From contig CAZIDB010000289.1 of assembly GCA_964537965.1 (NCBI GenBank), positions 1 through 5,323 of the forward strand: 5,323 bases of DNA. Reading direction: 5' to 3'. Source of the DNA: SURF-24 sp964537965 (lineage in GTDB: Bacteria > Bacteroidota > Ignavibacteria > Ignavibacteriales > SURF-24). Positions 1 to 5,323 of this stretch are shown piece by piece. How positions within the stretch are numbered: the stretch's first letter is position 1; each line of letters starts with the position of its first letter. The translations under genes and the position numbers were made by a program. The notes below the pieces were generated by a model. That model was not told where the DNA came from. It worked only from the letters and a program-made list of their open reading frames with translations, and made no database searches.

Positions 1-792
1 CTTGGGAATGTGGTTGAGAGTATAAGTGAAAACTGGATTGATACAAGCTGGATTTACTCCTTAAAAATTACAACGAGTTATCTTGAAAATGGATTAGAGG
101 CTTCTTACTTAATTGAAAAGTGGTTTGATAATAAGTGGAATACAGATATAGAGGGGATATTTGAATATGATGCTCAGGGAAATTTAATTATGACTACGGT
201 AAGACAATGGAACGGAACAGAGTGGTTAATATATGGCAGGGCTGCTTTTACTTATGAAAACAATAATAGAACAGAACAATTAGCACAATTGTGGGATAGT
301 ACACAATGGATTAATTCCGATCGTACAGTTTTTAGTTATGATGAAAATGGCTGCAGAAAAAATGGTAAATATGAAATATGGAATAATGAACGTTGGTATC
401 CGGCTATTGGTCCTATAGTATTTGATGTTACTGACGAATTCAGAATTGGTTTCATTACGAATGAAATCAATTTTTATTATTCTTCAACTACCGGTGTTGA
501 GGATGAAGGAAATCTTTTAACAACGTTTAAACTTTACCAGAATTATCCCAATCCATTTAATCCGGTAACAAAAATTAAATTTTCAATCCCAACCGTAGAG
601 ACGCCATATATGGCGTCTCTACGTGTGTATGATGTACTAGGTAGGGAAGTAGCCACCCTTGTAAATGAAGAAAAGCCCGCAGGAGACTATGAAGTGCAAT
701 TTGACGGAAGCGGCTTAACAAGCGGAATTTATTTCTACCAGATGAAAACAGCTGAATTTATTCAAAATAAAAAGATGATATTGTTGAGATAG
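1..792 (+). CDS. T9SS-sorted secreted protein with W-x4-W repeats, 5'-truncated by window edge
   Basis: The frame is open to the left edge, so this is the last 263 residues of a longer gene. The GTG at 10 lies inside a repeat, has no signal peptide after it, and is best read as an internal Val. Numbering from the first codon in the window, residues 12-132 carry five W-x4-W repeats spaced 28-29 residues apart, with YDxxGN and R-x-x-F-x-Y motifs between them. Residues about 176-263 form a T9SS type A sorting domain: NYPNPFNP at 181-188, VYDVLGREVATLVNEEKPAG, SGIYFYQ, and a hydrophobic-basic end (MILLR). By family knowledge this domain directs outer-membrane export and is then cleaved or anchored. 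The repeats resemble YD-type repeats of secreted Bacteroidota/Ignavibacteria proteins, but I do not recognise a defined function. A palindromic element lies in frame inside the sorting domain. The last 16 residues differ from those of the downstream genes. Confidence 0.87.
   Translation, partial: LGNVVESISENWIDTSWIYSLKITTSYLENGLEASYLIEKWFDNKWNTDIEGIFEYDAQGNLIMTTVRQWNGTEWLIYGRAAFTYENNNRTEQLAQLWDSTQWINSDRTVFSYDENGCRKNGKYEIWNNERWYPAIGPIVFDVTDEFRIGFITNEINFYYSSTTGVEDEGNLLTTFKLYQNYPNPFNPVTKIKFSIPTVETPYMASLRVYDVLGREVATLVNEEKPAGDYEVQFDGSGLTSGIYFYQMKTAEFIQNKKMILLR
34..396 (+). repeat. Five diverged 87-nt coding repeats (W-x4-W units)
   Basis: Trp pairs of the form W-x4-W are encoded starting at 34, 121, 208, 292 and 379, so the period is 87, 87, 84 and 87 nt. 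The pairs read WIDTSW, WFDNKW, WNGTEW, WDSTQW and WNNERW. Between pairs there is a Y-D/E-x-x-G/N turn followed by a short strand, as in beta-strand repeat proteins. Similarity is clear in protein but weak in DNA, so the expansion is old. More units probably lie upstream of the window. Confidence 0.75.
541..741 (+). repeat. CTD-coding module nearly identical to 2866-3066
   Basis: Counting by eye, this stretch differs from 2866-3066 at 8 of 201 positions, about 96% identity, at a constant offset of 2325 nt with no indels. Positions 595-676, including the palindrome, are identical. Most differences are synonymous; the amino-acid changes are Ile to Val before the palindrome and Asp to Glu at KPAG-D/E-YE. 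The similarity stops abruptly after 741, and the proteins upstream are unrelated. This fits module exchange or gene conversion better than whole-gene duplication. Confidence 0.85.
594..623. repeat. Perfect palindrome inserted in frame in the sorting domain (copy 1)
   Basis: Positions 595-622 are a perfect 28-bp palindrome: arm GTAGAGACGCCA, centre TATA, then the exact reverse complement of the arm. C594 and G623 extend it to 30 bp. It is read in frame as VETPYMASL plus the first base of an Arg codon. It falls in the loop between strand KIKFSIPT and strand LRVYD of the sorting domain. In mRNA it could form a hairpin of 12-13 bp. Short palindromes opening with GTAGAGACG occur as dispersed repeats in several bacterial lineages, so this is probably one copy of a mobile or dispersed palindromic family. 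That assignment is from memory, not a search. Confidence 0.9.
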
Positions 793-975
793 AAGTGGTT
801 AACTTTTTCACCAGACAGCGTTTTTTAGTGCAACATTTGTGAAATGTAAAATTGTAATGCAAAGTTATATTATTCTTTGATGTAGATTTTTCTAAGAAAT
901 ATTTATAATAAATAAAAGTTGTCGCAACTATTAGGCGTTTTTGTCCTGAACTGCCAGTGCGTCAACATCTTTAGG

Positions 976-983
976 TGTATAAT
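976..983 (+). promoter_or_regulatory. Possible -10 element for the propeller gene at 1021
   Basis: TATAAT at 978-983, preceded directly by TG, matches the sigma-70 -10 consensus and would start transcription about 30 nt before the ATG. No good -35 lies at 16-18 nt spacing, and I see no Bacteroidota-type TAnnTTTG box in the gap. In AT-rich DNA such a hexamer can occur by chance. The site overlaps an AT-rich hairpin (978-1000). Confidence 0.25.
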
Positions 984-1010
984 TCTAAAAAGAATTTATA
1001 ATTTTTTAAT

Positions 1011-1014
1011 AGGA
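1011..1014 (+). promoter_or_regulatory. Shine-Dalgarno-like AGGA before gene 2
   Basis: AGGA sits 6 nt before the ATG at 1021, in otherwise A/T-only sequence. It supports that start, which also gives a clean signal peptide. The starts at 3133 and 5248 have no comparable site, only a weak GAG or AAG a few bases upstream, so those genes may depend on translation from the gene before them. Confidence 0.45.
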
Positions 1015-1020
1015 ATATAA

Positions 1021-3117
1021 ATGAAAAAAATACTCTGTTTTCTTTTAAACCTTCTTATTATTTCTTCTTGTATTTTACAAGCGCAATGGTTGCAAACGAA
1101 CGGACCATACGGAGGTGAAATTCGTTGTTTTGCTGTTAGCGGGACGAATATTTTTGCGGGAACTTTTGAACAGGGAGTATTTTTATCAACCAACAATGGC
1201 ACAACCTGGACCGCAGTCAATAACGGTTTGACGAATTATAGAGTGCGAGCTTTAGCAGTAAGTGGCACAAATATATTTGCGGGAACTGAATCCAGCGGCG
1301 TTTTTTTATCAACTAATAACGGTGCAAGCTGGACAATCGTCAATAACGGTTTAACCAATACTTATTTGTTCTCTTTAGCCGTAAGTGGTACAAATATATT
1401 TGCGGGAATGGACAGTGGTGTTTTTTTATCAACAAACAACGGGGCAAACTGGACTGAGGTAAGCTCAGGTTTGCCCGGTAATGCTGTGTTGTCTCTAGGA
1501 ATAAGCGGCACAAATATATTTGCAGGACTTTCTCCCAACGGTCAGGGTGGTTACGGTGTTTATCTTTCAACAAACAATGGAACAAACTGGACTGAGGTAA
1601 ATTCAGGTTTACCGCAGTACACTTACATGAGGGCTATAGCAGTAAGCGGCACAAATATTTTTGTTGGGACAGATGCCTATGGTGTTTATCTATCAACTAA
1701 CAACGGCACTAGCTGGACATCAGCAAATAACGGCTTTGAGAAAGATCCTGTTGTATATTCTTTAGCAATGAGCGGCAATAGTAATCTACTTATGGGAACT
1801 CCTGCAGGCTTATATTTATCAACTAACAACGGCACAAGCTGGACTTCAATTAATAATGGCTTAACCAACGCTTCATTTGTGTATTCTTTAGCTGCAAGCG
1901 ATAATAATATTTTTGCCGGAACAATTTTTAACGGTATTTATTTATCAACCGACAATGGCATAAGCTGGAATCCAGTAAATTGCGGTTTGAAAAGTTCTAC
2001 CGTGCACTCAATATCTGTAAGCGGCACAAAAATATTTGCAGGAACCGATGGTGGAGTTCATTTATCAACCGACAACGGCATAAGCTGGATTGAGGTCAAT
2101 AACAACCTGACAAATTCTATGGTTTCTTCTATTATTGTTAGTGATAAAAATCTCTTTGCTGGAACATATAATGGTGGTGTTTATCTATCTACAAACGATG
2201 GTACTACCTGGAATGTAGTTAATAATGGACTTACGAATAATGAGGTTTACTCTCTTACTTTAAATGGTACATATCTATTCGCCGGAACCAATGGCGGTGT
2301 TTTTTTATCAACTAACAACGGTACTAGCTGGACTAATGTCAGTAAAGGCATGAAGAATGTTAATGTGCGCTCCTTGATCTTCAGCGGCACGAATATATTT
2401 GCTGGAACTGAAGAAGGTGTTTATTTATCAACTAACAATGGTGCAGCCTGGACTGCGGTTAATGCGGGCTTAATGAATACTTATACGCGTTGTCTAGCCG
2501 TAAGTGGTAAAAATATTTTTGTCGGAACTGATGGCGCCGGTATTTATTCATCAACCAATAATGGCACAACCTGGAATCCGGTTAATAACGGTCTAATGAA
2601 TAATAATGATTTTATTTTATCTTTATTTGTGAGCGGCAAGAATATATTTGCAGGGACTTATTGGGGAGGTGTTTATATGTCTAGCAACAACGGTATTAGC
2701 TGGACTGTCGTTAACGACGGTTTGACGAATGATGTATACTCTTTTGCAGTGAGCGGTACAGATATATATGCCGGGACTTTTAACGGAGGTGTTTGGCAGC
2801 GTCCAATTTCTGAAATGATAATTGACGATGAAGATAATTTACCAACAATTTTTTCTCTTCATCAAAATTACCCCAATCCATTTAATCCGGTAACAAAAAT
2901 TAAATTTTCAGTCCCAACTGTAGAGACGCCATATATGGCGTCTCTACGTGTGTATGATGTACTAGGTAGGGAAGTAGCCACCCTTGTAAATGAAGAAAAG
3001 CCTGCAGGTGAATATGAAGTACAATTTGACGGAAGCGGCTTAACAAGCGGAATATATTTCTACCAGCTTAAAGCCGGTGATTATGTTGAAACTAAAAAAT
3101 TTGTTTTGATGAAATAA
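1021..3117 (+). CDS. Secreted Asp-box (BNR-like) beta-propeller protein with T9SS sorting domain
   Basis: This 698-residue protein is complete. Residues 1-21 form a signal peptide (MKK, hydrophobic core, cleavage likely at LQA|QW). ISSC at 14-17 also resembles a lipobox, so a lipoprotein is a weaker alternative. Residues about 33-595 hold 13 repeats of 40-46 residues, each with VSGTNIFAGT, then GVYLSTNNGTTW, then NNGL. A terminal half repeat (VSGTDIYAGTFNGGVW) has no box. STNNGTTW is an Asp-box (S-x-D-x-G-x-x-W), but the Asp is Asn in 11 of 13 boxes. In the known fold each repeat is one propeller blade, and 13 boxes plus a half that pairs with the N-terminal strand suggest 14 blades, perhaps two seven-bladed propellers (inference). 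Residues about 607-698 are the sorting domain, with NYPNPFNP at 616-623. No sialidase or other catalytic motif is visible. Likely role: extracellular or surface binding module. Confidence 0.9.
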   Translation: MKKILCFLLNLLIISSCILQAQWLQTNGPYGGEIRCFAVSGTNIFAGTFEQGVFLSTNNGTTWTAVNNGLTNYRVRALAVSGTNIFAGTESSGVFLSTNNGASWTIVNNGLTNTYLFSLAVSGTNIFAGMDSGVFLSTNNGANWTEVSSGLPGNAVLSLGISGTNIFAGLSPNGQGGYGVYLSTNNGTNWTEVNSGLPQYTYMRAIAVSGTNIFVGTDAYGVYLSTNNGTSWTSANNGFEKDPVVYSLAMSGNSNLLMGTPAGLYLSTNNGTSWTSINNGLTNASFVYSLAASDNNIFAGTIFNGIYLSTDNGISWNPVNCGLKSSTVHSISVSGTKIFAGTDGGVHLSTDNGISWIEVNNNLTNSMVSSIIVSDKNLFAGTYNGGVYLSTNDGTTWNVVNNGLTNNEVYSLTLNGTYLFAGTNGGVFLSTNNGTSWTNVSKGMKNVNVRSLIFSGTNIFAGTEEGVYLSTNNGAAWTAVNAGLMNTYTRCLAVSGKNIFVGTDGAGIYSSTNNGTTWNPVNNGLMNNNDFILSLFVSGKNIFAGTYWGGVYMSSNNGISWTVVNDGLTNDVYSFAVSGTDIYAGTFNGGVWQRPISEMIIDDEDNLPTIFSLHQNYPNPFNPVTKIKFSVPTVETPYMASLRVYDVLGREVATLVNEEKPAGEYEVQFDGSGLTSGIYFYQLKAGDYVETKKFVLMK
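1117..2805 (+). repeat. Tandem repeats of about 120-138 nt encoding 13.5 propeller blades
   Basis: Asp-box starts fall at residues 56, 97, 137, 183, 225, 267, 309, 349, 390, 430, 470, 511 and 554, so the unit is usually 40-43 residues. One 46-residue spacing comes from a Gly-rich insert (SPNGQGGYG, residues 171-179). DNA is conserved as well as protein: TATCAACTAACAACGG recurs exactly in units near 1694, 1818 and 2307. This suggests fairly recent internal duplication or conversion of single blades. Confidence 0.85.
2866..3066 (+). repeat. CTD-coding module matching gene 1 (541-741)
   Basis: This is the second copy of the module described at 541-741. It lies at the 3' end of a gene whose upstream part has no similarity to gene 1. 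Its 3' portion, from 2983 onward, also belongs to a second repeat shared with gene 3, so this CTD is a junction of two different similarity blocks. Confidence 0.85.
2920..2947. repeat. Perfect palindrome inserted in frame in the sorting domain (copy 2)
   Basis: The 28 bp are identical to copy 1 at 595-622, in the same reading frame and at the same CTD position, coding V634 to L642 plus the first base of R643. The flanking base pair here is T2919/G2948, so the DNA palindrome ends at 28 bp, although a G-U pair could extend the RNA hairpin. Identity with copy 1 may reflect shared descent of the whole CTD module rather than two insertions. Confidence 0.9.
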
Positions 3118-3208
3118 AGCAGCTGAGTTATTATGGTAAAAATATTCCCAATATTCTTTTTCATTATCTCGTCTGTTTCAGCACAGTGGACTTGGCAAAA
3201 TCCATTAC
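2983..3208 (+). repeat. Direct repeat A1: CTD end, spacer and next signal peptide
   Basis: It matches 5098-5323 at a fixed offset of 2115 nt, with 13 mismatches in 226 positions by eye (about 94%) and no indels. It covers the last third of one sorting domain, the stop codon, the 15-nt spacer, and the start of the next gene through its signal peptide and first mature residues. Similarity drops sharply just 5' of 2983, to about 70% over 2951-2982. The right end is not seen because the second copy is cut by the window edge. Confidence 0.9.
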
Positions 3209-5232
3209 CACAAGGGAATGATTTGTACGATCAATATTTTACTTCTCCTAGTACTGGTTGGATGGTAGGAAGTTTTGGGACTATTCTTAAAACTACTGAT
3301 TCTGGAAATACATGGTTAAGAAAGGAAAGTGGAACTGAAAATTCATTAAAAGCAATTTACTTTACAGATTCATTAAATGGCTGGATTGCAGGAGAACATG
3401 GTACAATAATCAGAACAAGTAACGGGGGAAATACTTGGACTTTAATTCCTTCTGACACCACAAAAATTTTCTTCTCTGTTTATTTCATTTCATCAGACAC
3501 AGGTTGGGTGGTTGGAAATTATGGGACTATATTAAAAACTACGGATTGTGGAAATACTTGGTTAAAAATTGAAAGCGGAACATTCAATGCTTTATTAGGA
3601 ATGTACTTTACTTCTTCAGAAGAAGGTTATATTGTTTGTGATGGTGGTATAATTTTAAAAACTACAAATTGTGGAAATAGCTGGATAAAGTATCAAAATC
3701 AAAATTATCTACCATTAACTTCAGTGTATTTTACTTCATCATCTGATGGTTGGTGTGTTGGATGGTATGGAACAATCATGAAAACTACGGATAGAGGTAA
3801 TAGTTGGTCTTTGCAACCAAACTTTACAAATAAACACTTGTATTCAATATTCTTTACCTCAAAGGATACAGGTTGGGTAGTTGGAAATGAAGAGTCTATA
3901 TTCCGCACAACTGATGGTGGAAAGACTTGGATAATTCAAAACTACACCTTTAGTGGATTTCCTCTTAATTCAGTGTTTTTCAGTTCATCACAAGTTGGTT
4001 TTTCATGCAGCTATCACGGTGTATTTTATAAAACTTATGACGGGGGAAGCACTTGGATAAAAAGCCCAAGTCTGATTTTTTGTGAGTTAAAAACAGCTCA
4101 CTTCTTTGATTCAATTGGCTGGTGTGTGGGTAATTATGGGTCCTTAATGAAGACAATAGATAATGGCAGTACTTGGGAAGGAAAAAGAATCAACACAAGA
4201 ACTAATCTAAATGATATTTTCTTTAGAACCGAAGAAATGGGTTACATTGTTGGAGATGGCGGTAATATTTTTAAAACAACTGACAGAGGAGAGAGCTGGA
4301 ACAGTAAAAGAAGTGGAACCGGACATGCATTGAACTCAATATTTTTTACTTCCCTAAATAACGGTATTGCAGTTGGGGATAGCGAACTAATTTTGATTAC
4401 CCATGATGGTGGAGAAAACTGGGAAACCAAATCAATAGGCGTCACGAGCCAATTTACAAAGGTTTTCTTTCTAAGCGATTCAGTTGGGTGGATCCTCGGC
4501 CCATATAAACTTCTTAAATCCACTGATTGCGGTATAACTTGGATTGATAAATCATTAAACAATAATCGGTGGATTAGCTCAATTTATTTTTTATCTCCTC
4601 TTATTGGATGGGCTGTAGGGCCACGTCTAATTTTAAAAACTACTGATGGTGGTGAAAATTGGGATAAGCAATTAGATGGATTAGATTATTTTTTAAGTTC
4701 AATATGCTTTTCATCTCCTAACGAAGGTTTAACGGTGGGTTCGGATGGGATTGTACTTAGGACAACAAATGGAGGTATAGATTGGATAAAGTTGAAAAGT
4801 GTTACAAATAAAAGTATGAATTATGTTTATTCAAACACTAATTCAACAAGCTGGATTTTTGGTTTTGATGGAATAATTCTAAAATTAGAAGATAGTACCA
4901 TGACCTATTTAGAAGATGAAAAAATTAATAAACTTCAAAAATATGTTTTACTATATAATAATTATCCAAATCCATTTAATCCAACAACAAAAATAAAATA
5001 TTCTATTCCTACCTCACCCCAGCCCTCTCCTTACCAAGGAGAGGGAGCAAGGGTGAGGTTGAAGGTGTATGATATTCTTGGTAAAGAGATTGCAACACTT
5101 GTAAATGAAGAAAAGCCTGCAGGTGAATATGAAGTACAGTTCGACGGAAGCGGATTAACAAGCGGAATATATTTCTACCAGCTTAAAGCCGGAGATTATG
5201 TTGAAACAAATAAAATTGTTTTGATGAAATAA
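3133..5232 (+). CDS. Secreted Ycf48/PSII-BNR-like beta-propeller protein with T9SS sorting domain
   Basis: This 699-residue protein has a short signal peptide at 1-17 (cleavage VSA|QW). Residues about 32-588 hold 13 very regular 41-residue repeats of the form IYFTSxxxGWxVGxxGTILKTTDGGNTW, and a closing half repeat (SWIFGFDGIILKLEDS) without a box. This is the pattern of Ycf48/Hcf136-like (PSII_BNR) propellers. Here it sits in a secreted protein, so a photosystem role is not implied. The Asp of the box is kept in 10 of 13. By analogy the N-terminal strand (QWTWQNPL) may close the last blade, giving 14 blades. Residues about 605-699 are the sorting domain, with NYPNPFNP at 610-617. The loop at 627-643 is encoded by a stem-loop repeat element. 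Cys recurs in three boxes (C139, C180, C466) and elsewhere, which is unusual for a secreted protein of this type. The start lies 15 nt after the previous stop, which suggests co-transcription. Probable role: surface binding or adhesion; no enzyme motif seen. Confidence 0.9.
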   Translation: MVKIFPIFFFIISSVSAQWTWQNPLPQGNDLYDQYFTSPSTGWMVGSFGTILKTTDSGNTWLRKESGTENSLKAIYFTDSLNGWIAGEHGTIIRTSNGGNTWTLIPSDTTKIFFSVYFISSDTGWVVGNYGTILKTTDCGNTWLKIESGTFNALLGMYFTSSEEGYIVCDGGIILKTTNCGNSWIKYQNQNYLPLTSVYFTSSSDGWCVGWYGTIMKTTDRGNSWSLQPNFTNKHLYSIFFTSKDTGWVVGNEESIFRTTDGGKTWIIQNYTFSGFPLNSVFFSSSQVGFSCSYHGVFYKTYDGGSTWIKSPSLIFCELKTAHFFDSIGWCVGNYGSLMKTIDNGSTWEGKRINTRTNLNDIFFRTEEMGYIVGDGGNIFKTTDRGESWNSKRSGTGHALNSIFFTSLNNGIAVGDSELILITHDGGENWETKSIGVTSQFTKVFFLSDSVGWILGPYKLLKSTDCGITWIDKSLNNNRWISSIYFLSPLIGWAVGPRLILKTTDGGENWDKQLDGLDYFLSSICFSSPNEGLTVGSDGIVLRTTNGGIDWIKLKSVTNKSMNYVYSNTNSTSWIFGFDGIILKLEDSTMTYLEDEKINKLQKYVLLYNNYPNPFNPTTKIKYSIPTSPQPSPYQGEGARVRLKVYDILGKEIATLVNEEKPAGEYEVQFDGSGLTSGIYFYQLKAGDYVETNKIVLMK
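3226..4896 (+). repeat. Thirteen 41-residue Asp-box coding repeats plus half repeat
   Basis: Box starts are at residues 54, 95, 136, 177, 218, 259, 301, 341, 382, 423, 463, 503 and 544, giving spacings of 40-42. The boxes read like TTDSGNTW, TTDGGKTW and TYDGGSTW. DNA similarity between units is lower than in the preceding gene, so this array looks older or less homogenised. Confidence 0.85.
5011..5059. repeat. Stem-loop repeat element in frame in the sorting domain of gene 3
   Basis: The outer arms ACCTCACCC (5011-5019) and GGGTGAGGT (5051-5059) pair over 9 bp. The inner arms CCCTCTCCTT (5023-5032) and AAGGAGAGGG (5036-5045) pair over 10 bp around an ACC loop. A 3/5-nt internal loop separates the two stems. 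The element is C-rich then G-rich in a strongly AT-rich gene. It codes SPQPSPYQGEGARVR between IPT and LKVYD, the loop that holds the palindrome in genes 1 and 2. It resembles a dispersed element family seen in many bacterial genomes (CCTCACCCC...CCCTCTCC, mirrored), recalled from memory. Confidence 0.88.
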
Positions 5233-5323
5233 AGCAGCTAAGTCATTATGGTAAAGATTTTTCCAATTTTCTTTTTCATTATCTCGTCTGTTTCAGCACA
5301 GTGGACTTGGCAAAATCCATTAC
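5098..5323 (+). repeat. Direct repeat A2: CTD end, spacer and next signal peptide
   Basis: This is the second copy of the 2983-3208 repeat, cut by the window edge. Because it includes the spacer and the signal-peptide start of the following gene, it marks a tandem duplication unit of about 2.1 kb. The scattered point differences, including in the spacer, argue against an assembly duplicate. Confidence 0.9.
5248..5323 (+). CDS. Start of a further paralogous secreted protein, 3'-truncated by window edge
   Basis: The ATG at 5248 follows the previous stop by 15 nt. The 25 visible codons give the same protein as the first 25 residues of the gene at 3133: signal peptide MVKIFPIFFFIISSVSA, then QWTWQNPL. 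DNA differences in this stretch (AAA/AAG, ATA/ATT, CCC/CCA-type changes) are silent, so the signal peptide is under selection and the gene is probably intact. By analogy it should encode another Asp-box propeller with a sorting domain, but nothing past residue 25 is seen. Confidence 0.8.
   Translation, partial: MVKIFPIFFFIISSVSAQWTWQNPL

Larger units (their letters stand above)
793..1020 (+). other. Intergenic region between genes 1 and 2
   Basis: This 228-nt gap is mostly AT-rich, with a less AT-rich patch near 921-975 that contains no ORF I can support. A small hairpin (ACATTT / AAATGT, 833-847) has no following T-run, so it is not a convincing terminator. The 3' end of the gap carries the possible promoter and ribosome binding site of the next gene. 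It is the only gap in the window long enough for a promoter, since the downstream spacers are 15 nt each. Confidence 0.6.

Noticed and set aside
10..12. GTG start for gene 1
   Set aside because: The frame is open upstream to the edge, the codon sits just before a repeat unit, and no signal peptide follows, although the protein has a secretion CTD.
595..622. Palindrome as a transcription-factor operator or terminator
   Set aside because: It lies in the middle of conserved coding sequence, far from any start. It has no T-run after it and occurs twice at the same codon position of a protein domain.
978..1007. Hairpin TATAATTCT / AGAATTTATA followed by a T-run, as a terminator
   Set aside because: The stem is all A/T except one G-C pair and has a bulge. 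It ends only about 20 nt before a start codon and overlaps a better -10 match, so it is likely chance in AT-rich DNA.
1063..1071. Lipobox (ISSC) making gene 2 a lipoprotein
   Set aside because: The match is formal, but a good signal peptidase I site (LQA|QW) follows, and the equivalent AQW junction is used in the gene at 3133. T9SS cargo normally has a type I signal. Kept only as an alternative.
996..1868. Minus-strand ORFs at 996-1220, 1340-1585 and 1686-1868
   Set aside because: They lie opposite the propeller gene and their repeated wording (e.g. VQLVPLLVDK) is just the reverse reading of the STNNGTSWT repeats. They have no start context or family resemblance.
3705..4562. Minus-strand ORFs at 3705-3908 and 4242-4562
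   Set aside because: They are antisense shadows of the Asp-box repeats of the gene at 3133, with repetitive low-information translations.
3133..5232. Photosystem II assembly factor (Ycf48) function
   Set aside because: Only the repeat type matches. The protein has about twice the repeat content of Ycf48, carries a T9SS sorting domain, and sits among other secreted cargo genes.
5098..5323. Assembly artefact duplicating 2983-3208
   Set aside because: The copies differ at 13 scattered positions, several of them silent, and the genes before them differ in sequence, so this is a real duplication.

Overview
The window looks like AT-rich chromosomal DNA from the Bacteroidota/Ignavibacteriota side of the FCB group, most likely an Ignavibacteria-type bacterium. 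The main reason is that all three complete or 3'-complete genes end in a type IX secretion system (T9SS) type A sorting domain of the wording common in that group (NYPNPFNP, VYDVLGREVATLVNEEKPAG, SGIYFYQLKAG, then a short basic C-terminus). There are no RNA genes, transposases or CRISPR arrays. This taxonomic call rests on recognising the domain style, not on a search.

Layout. Four genes lie head to tail on the + strand. (1) Positions 1-792 hold the 3' part of a secreted protein built of five W-x4-W repeats of about 29 residues plus a sorting domain. (2) A 228-nt gap (793-1020) holds a possible promoter. (3) Positions 1021-3117 encode a signal peptide, 13 Asp-box (BNR-like) beta-propeller repeats, a closing half repeat and a sorting domain. 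(4) After only 15 nt, 3133-5232 encode a second propeller protein of almost the same length with 13 Asp boxes of a different, Ycf48/PSII-BNR-like type. (5) After another 15 nt, 5248 starts a further paralogue whose first 25 residues match those of the preceding protein; it runs off the window.

How the genes work together. All appear to be cargo for one export route: Sec across the inner membrane, then T9SS across the outer membrane with cleavage or anchoring at the C-terminal domain (CTD). The propellers are probably surface or extracellular binding modules; no catalytic function can be read from them.

The most striking feature is in the sorting domains. The same loop, between the first CTD strand (KIKFSIPT) and the next strand (L-R/K-VYD), holds an inverted-repeat DNA element in all three genes. 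In genes 1 and 2 it is the same perfect 28-bp palindrome. In gene 3 it is an unrelated 49-nt stem-loop element. All are read through in frame. The CTD-coding DNA is also mosaic: the gene 2 CTD is nearly identical to gene 1 in its 5' part and to gene 3 in its 3' part, which suggests conversion or unequal exchange among cargo genes.
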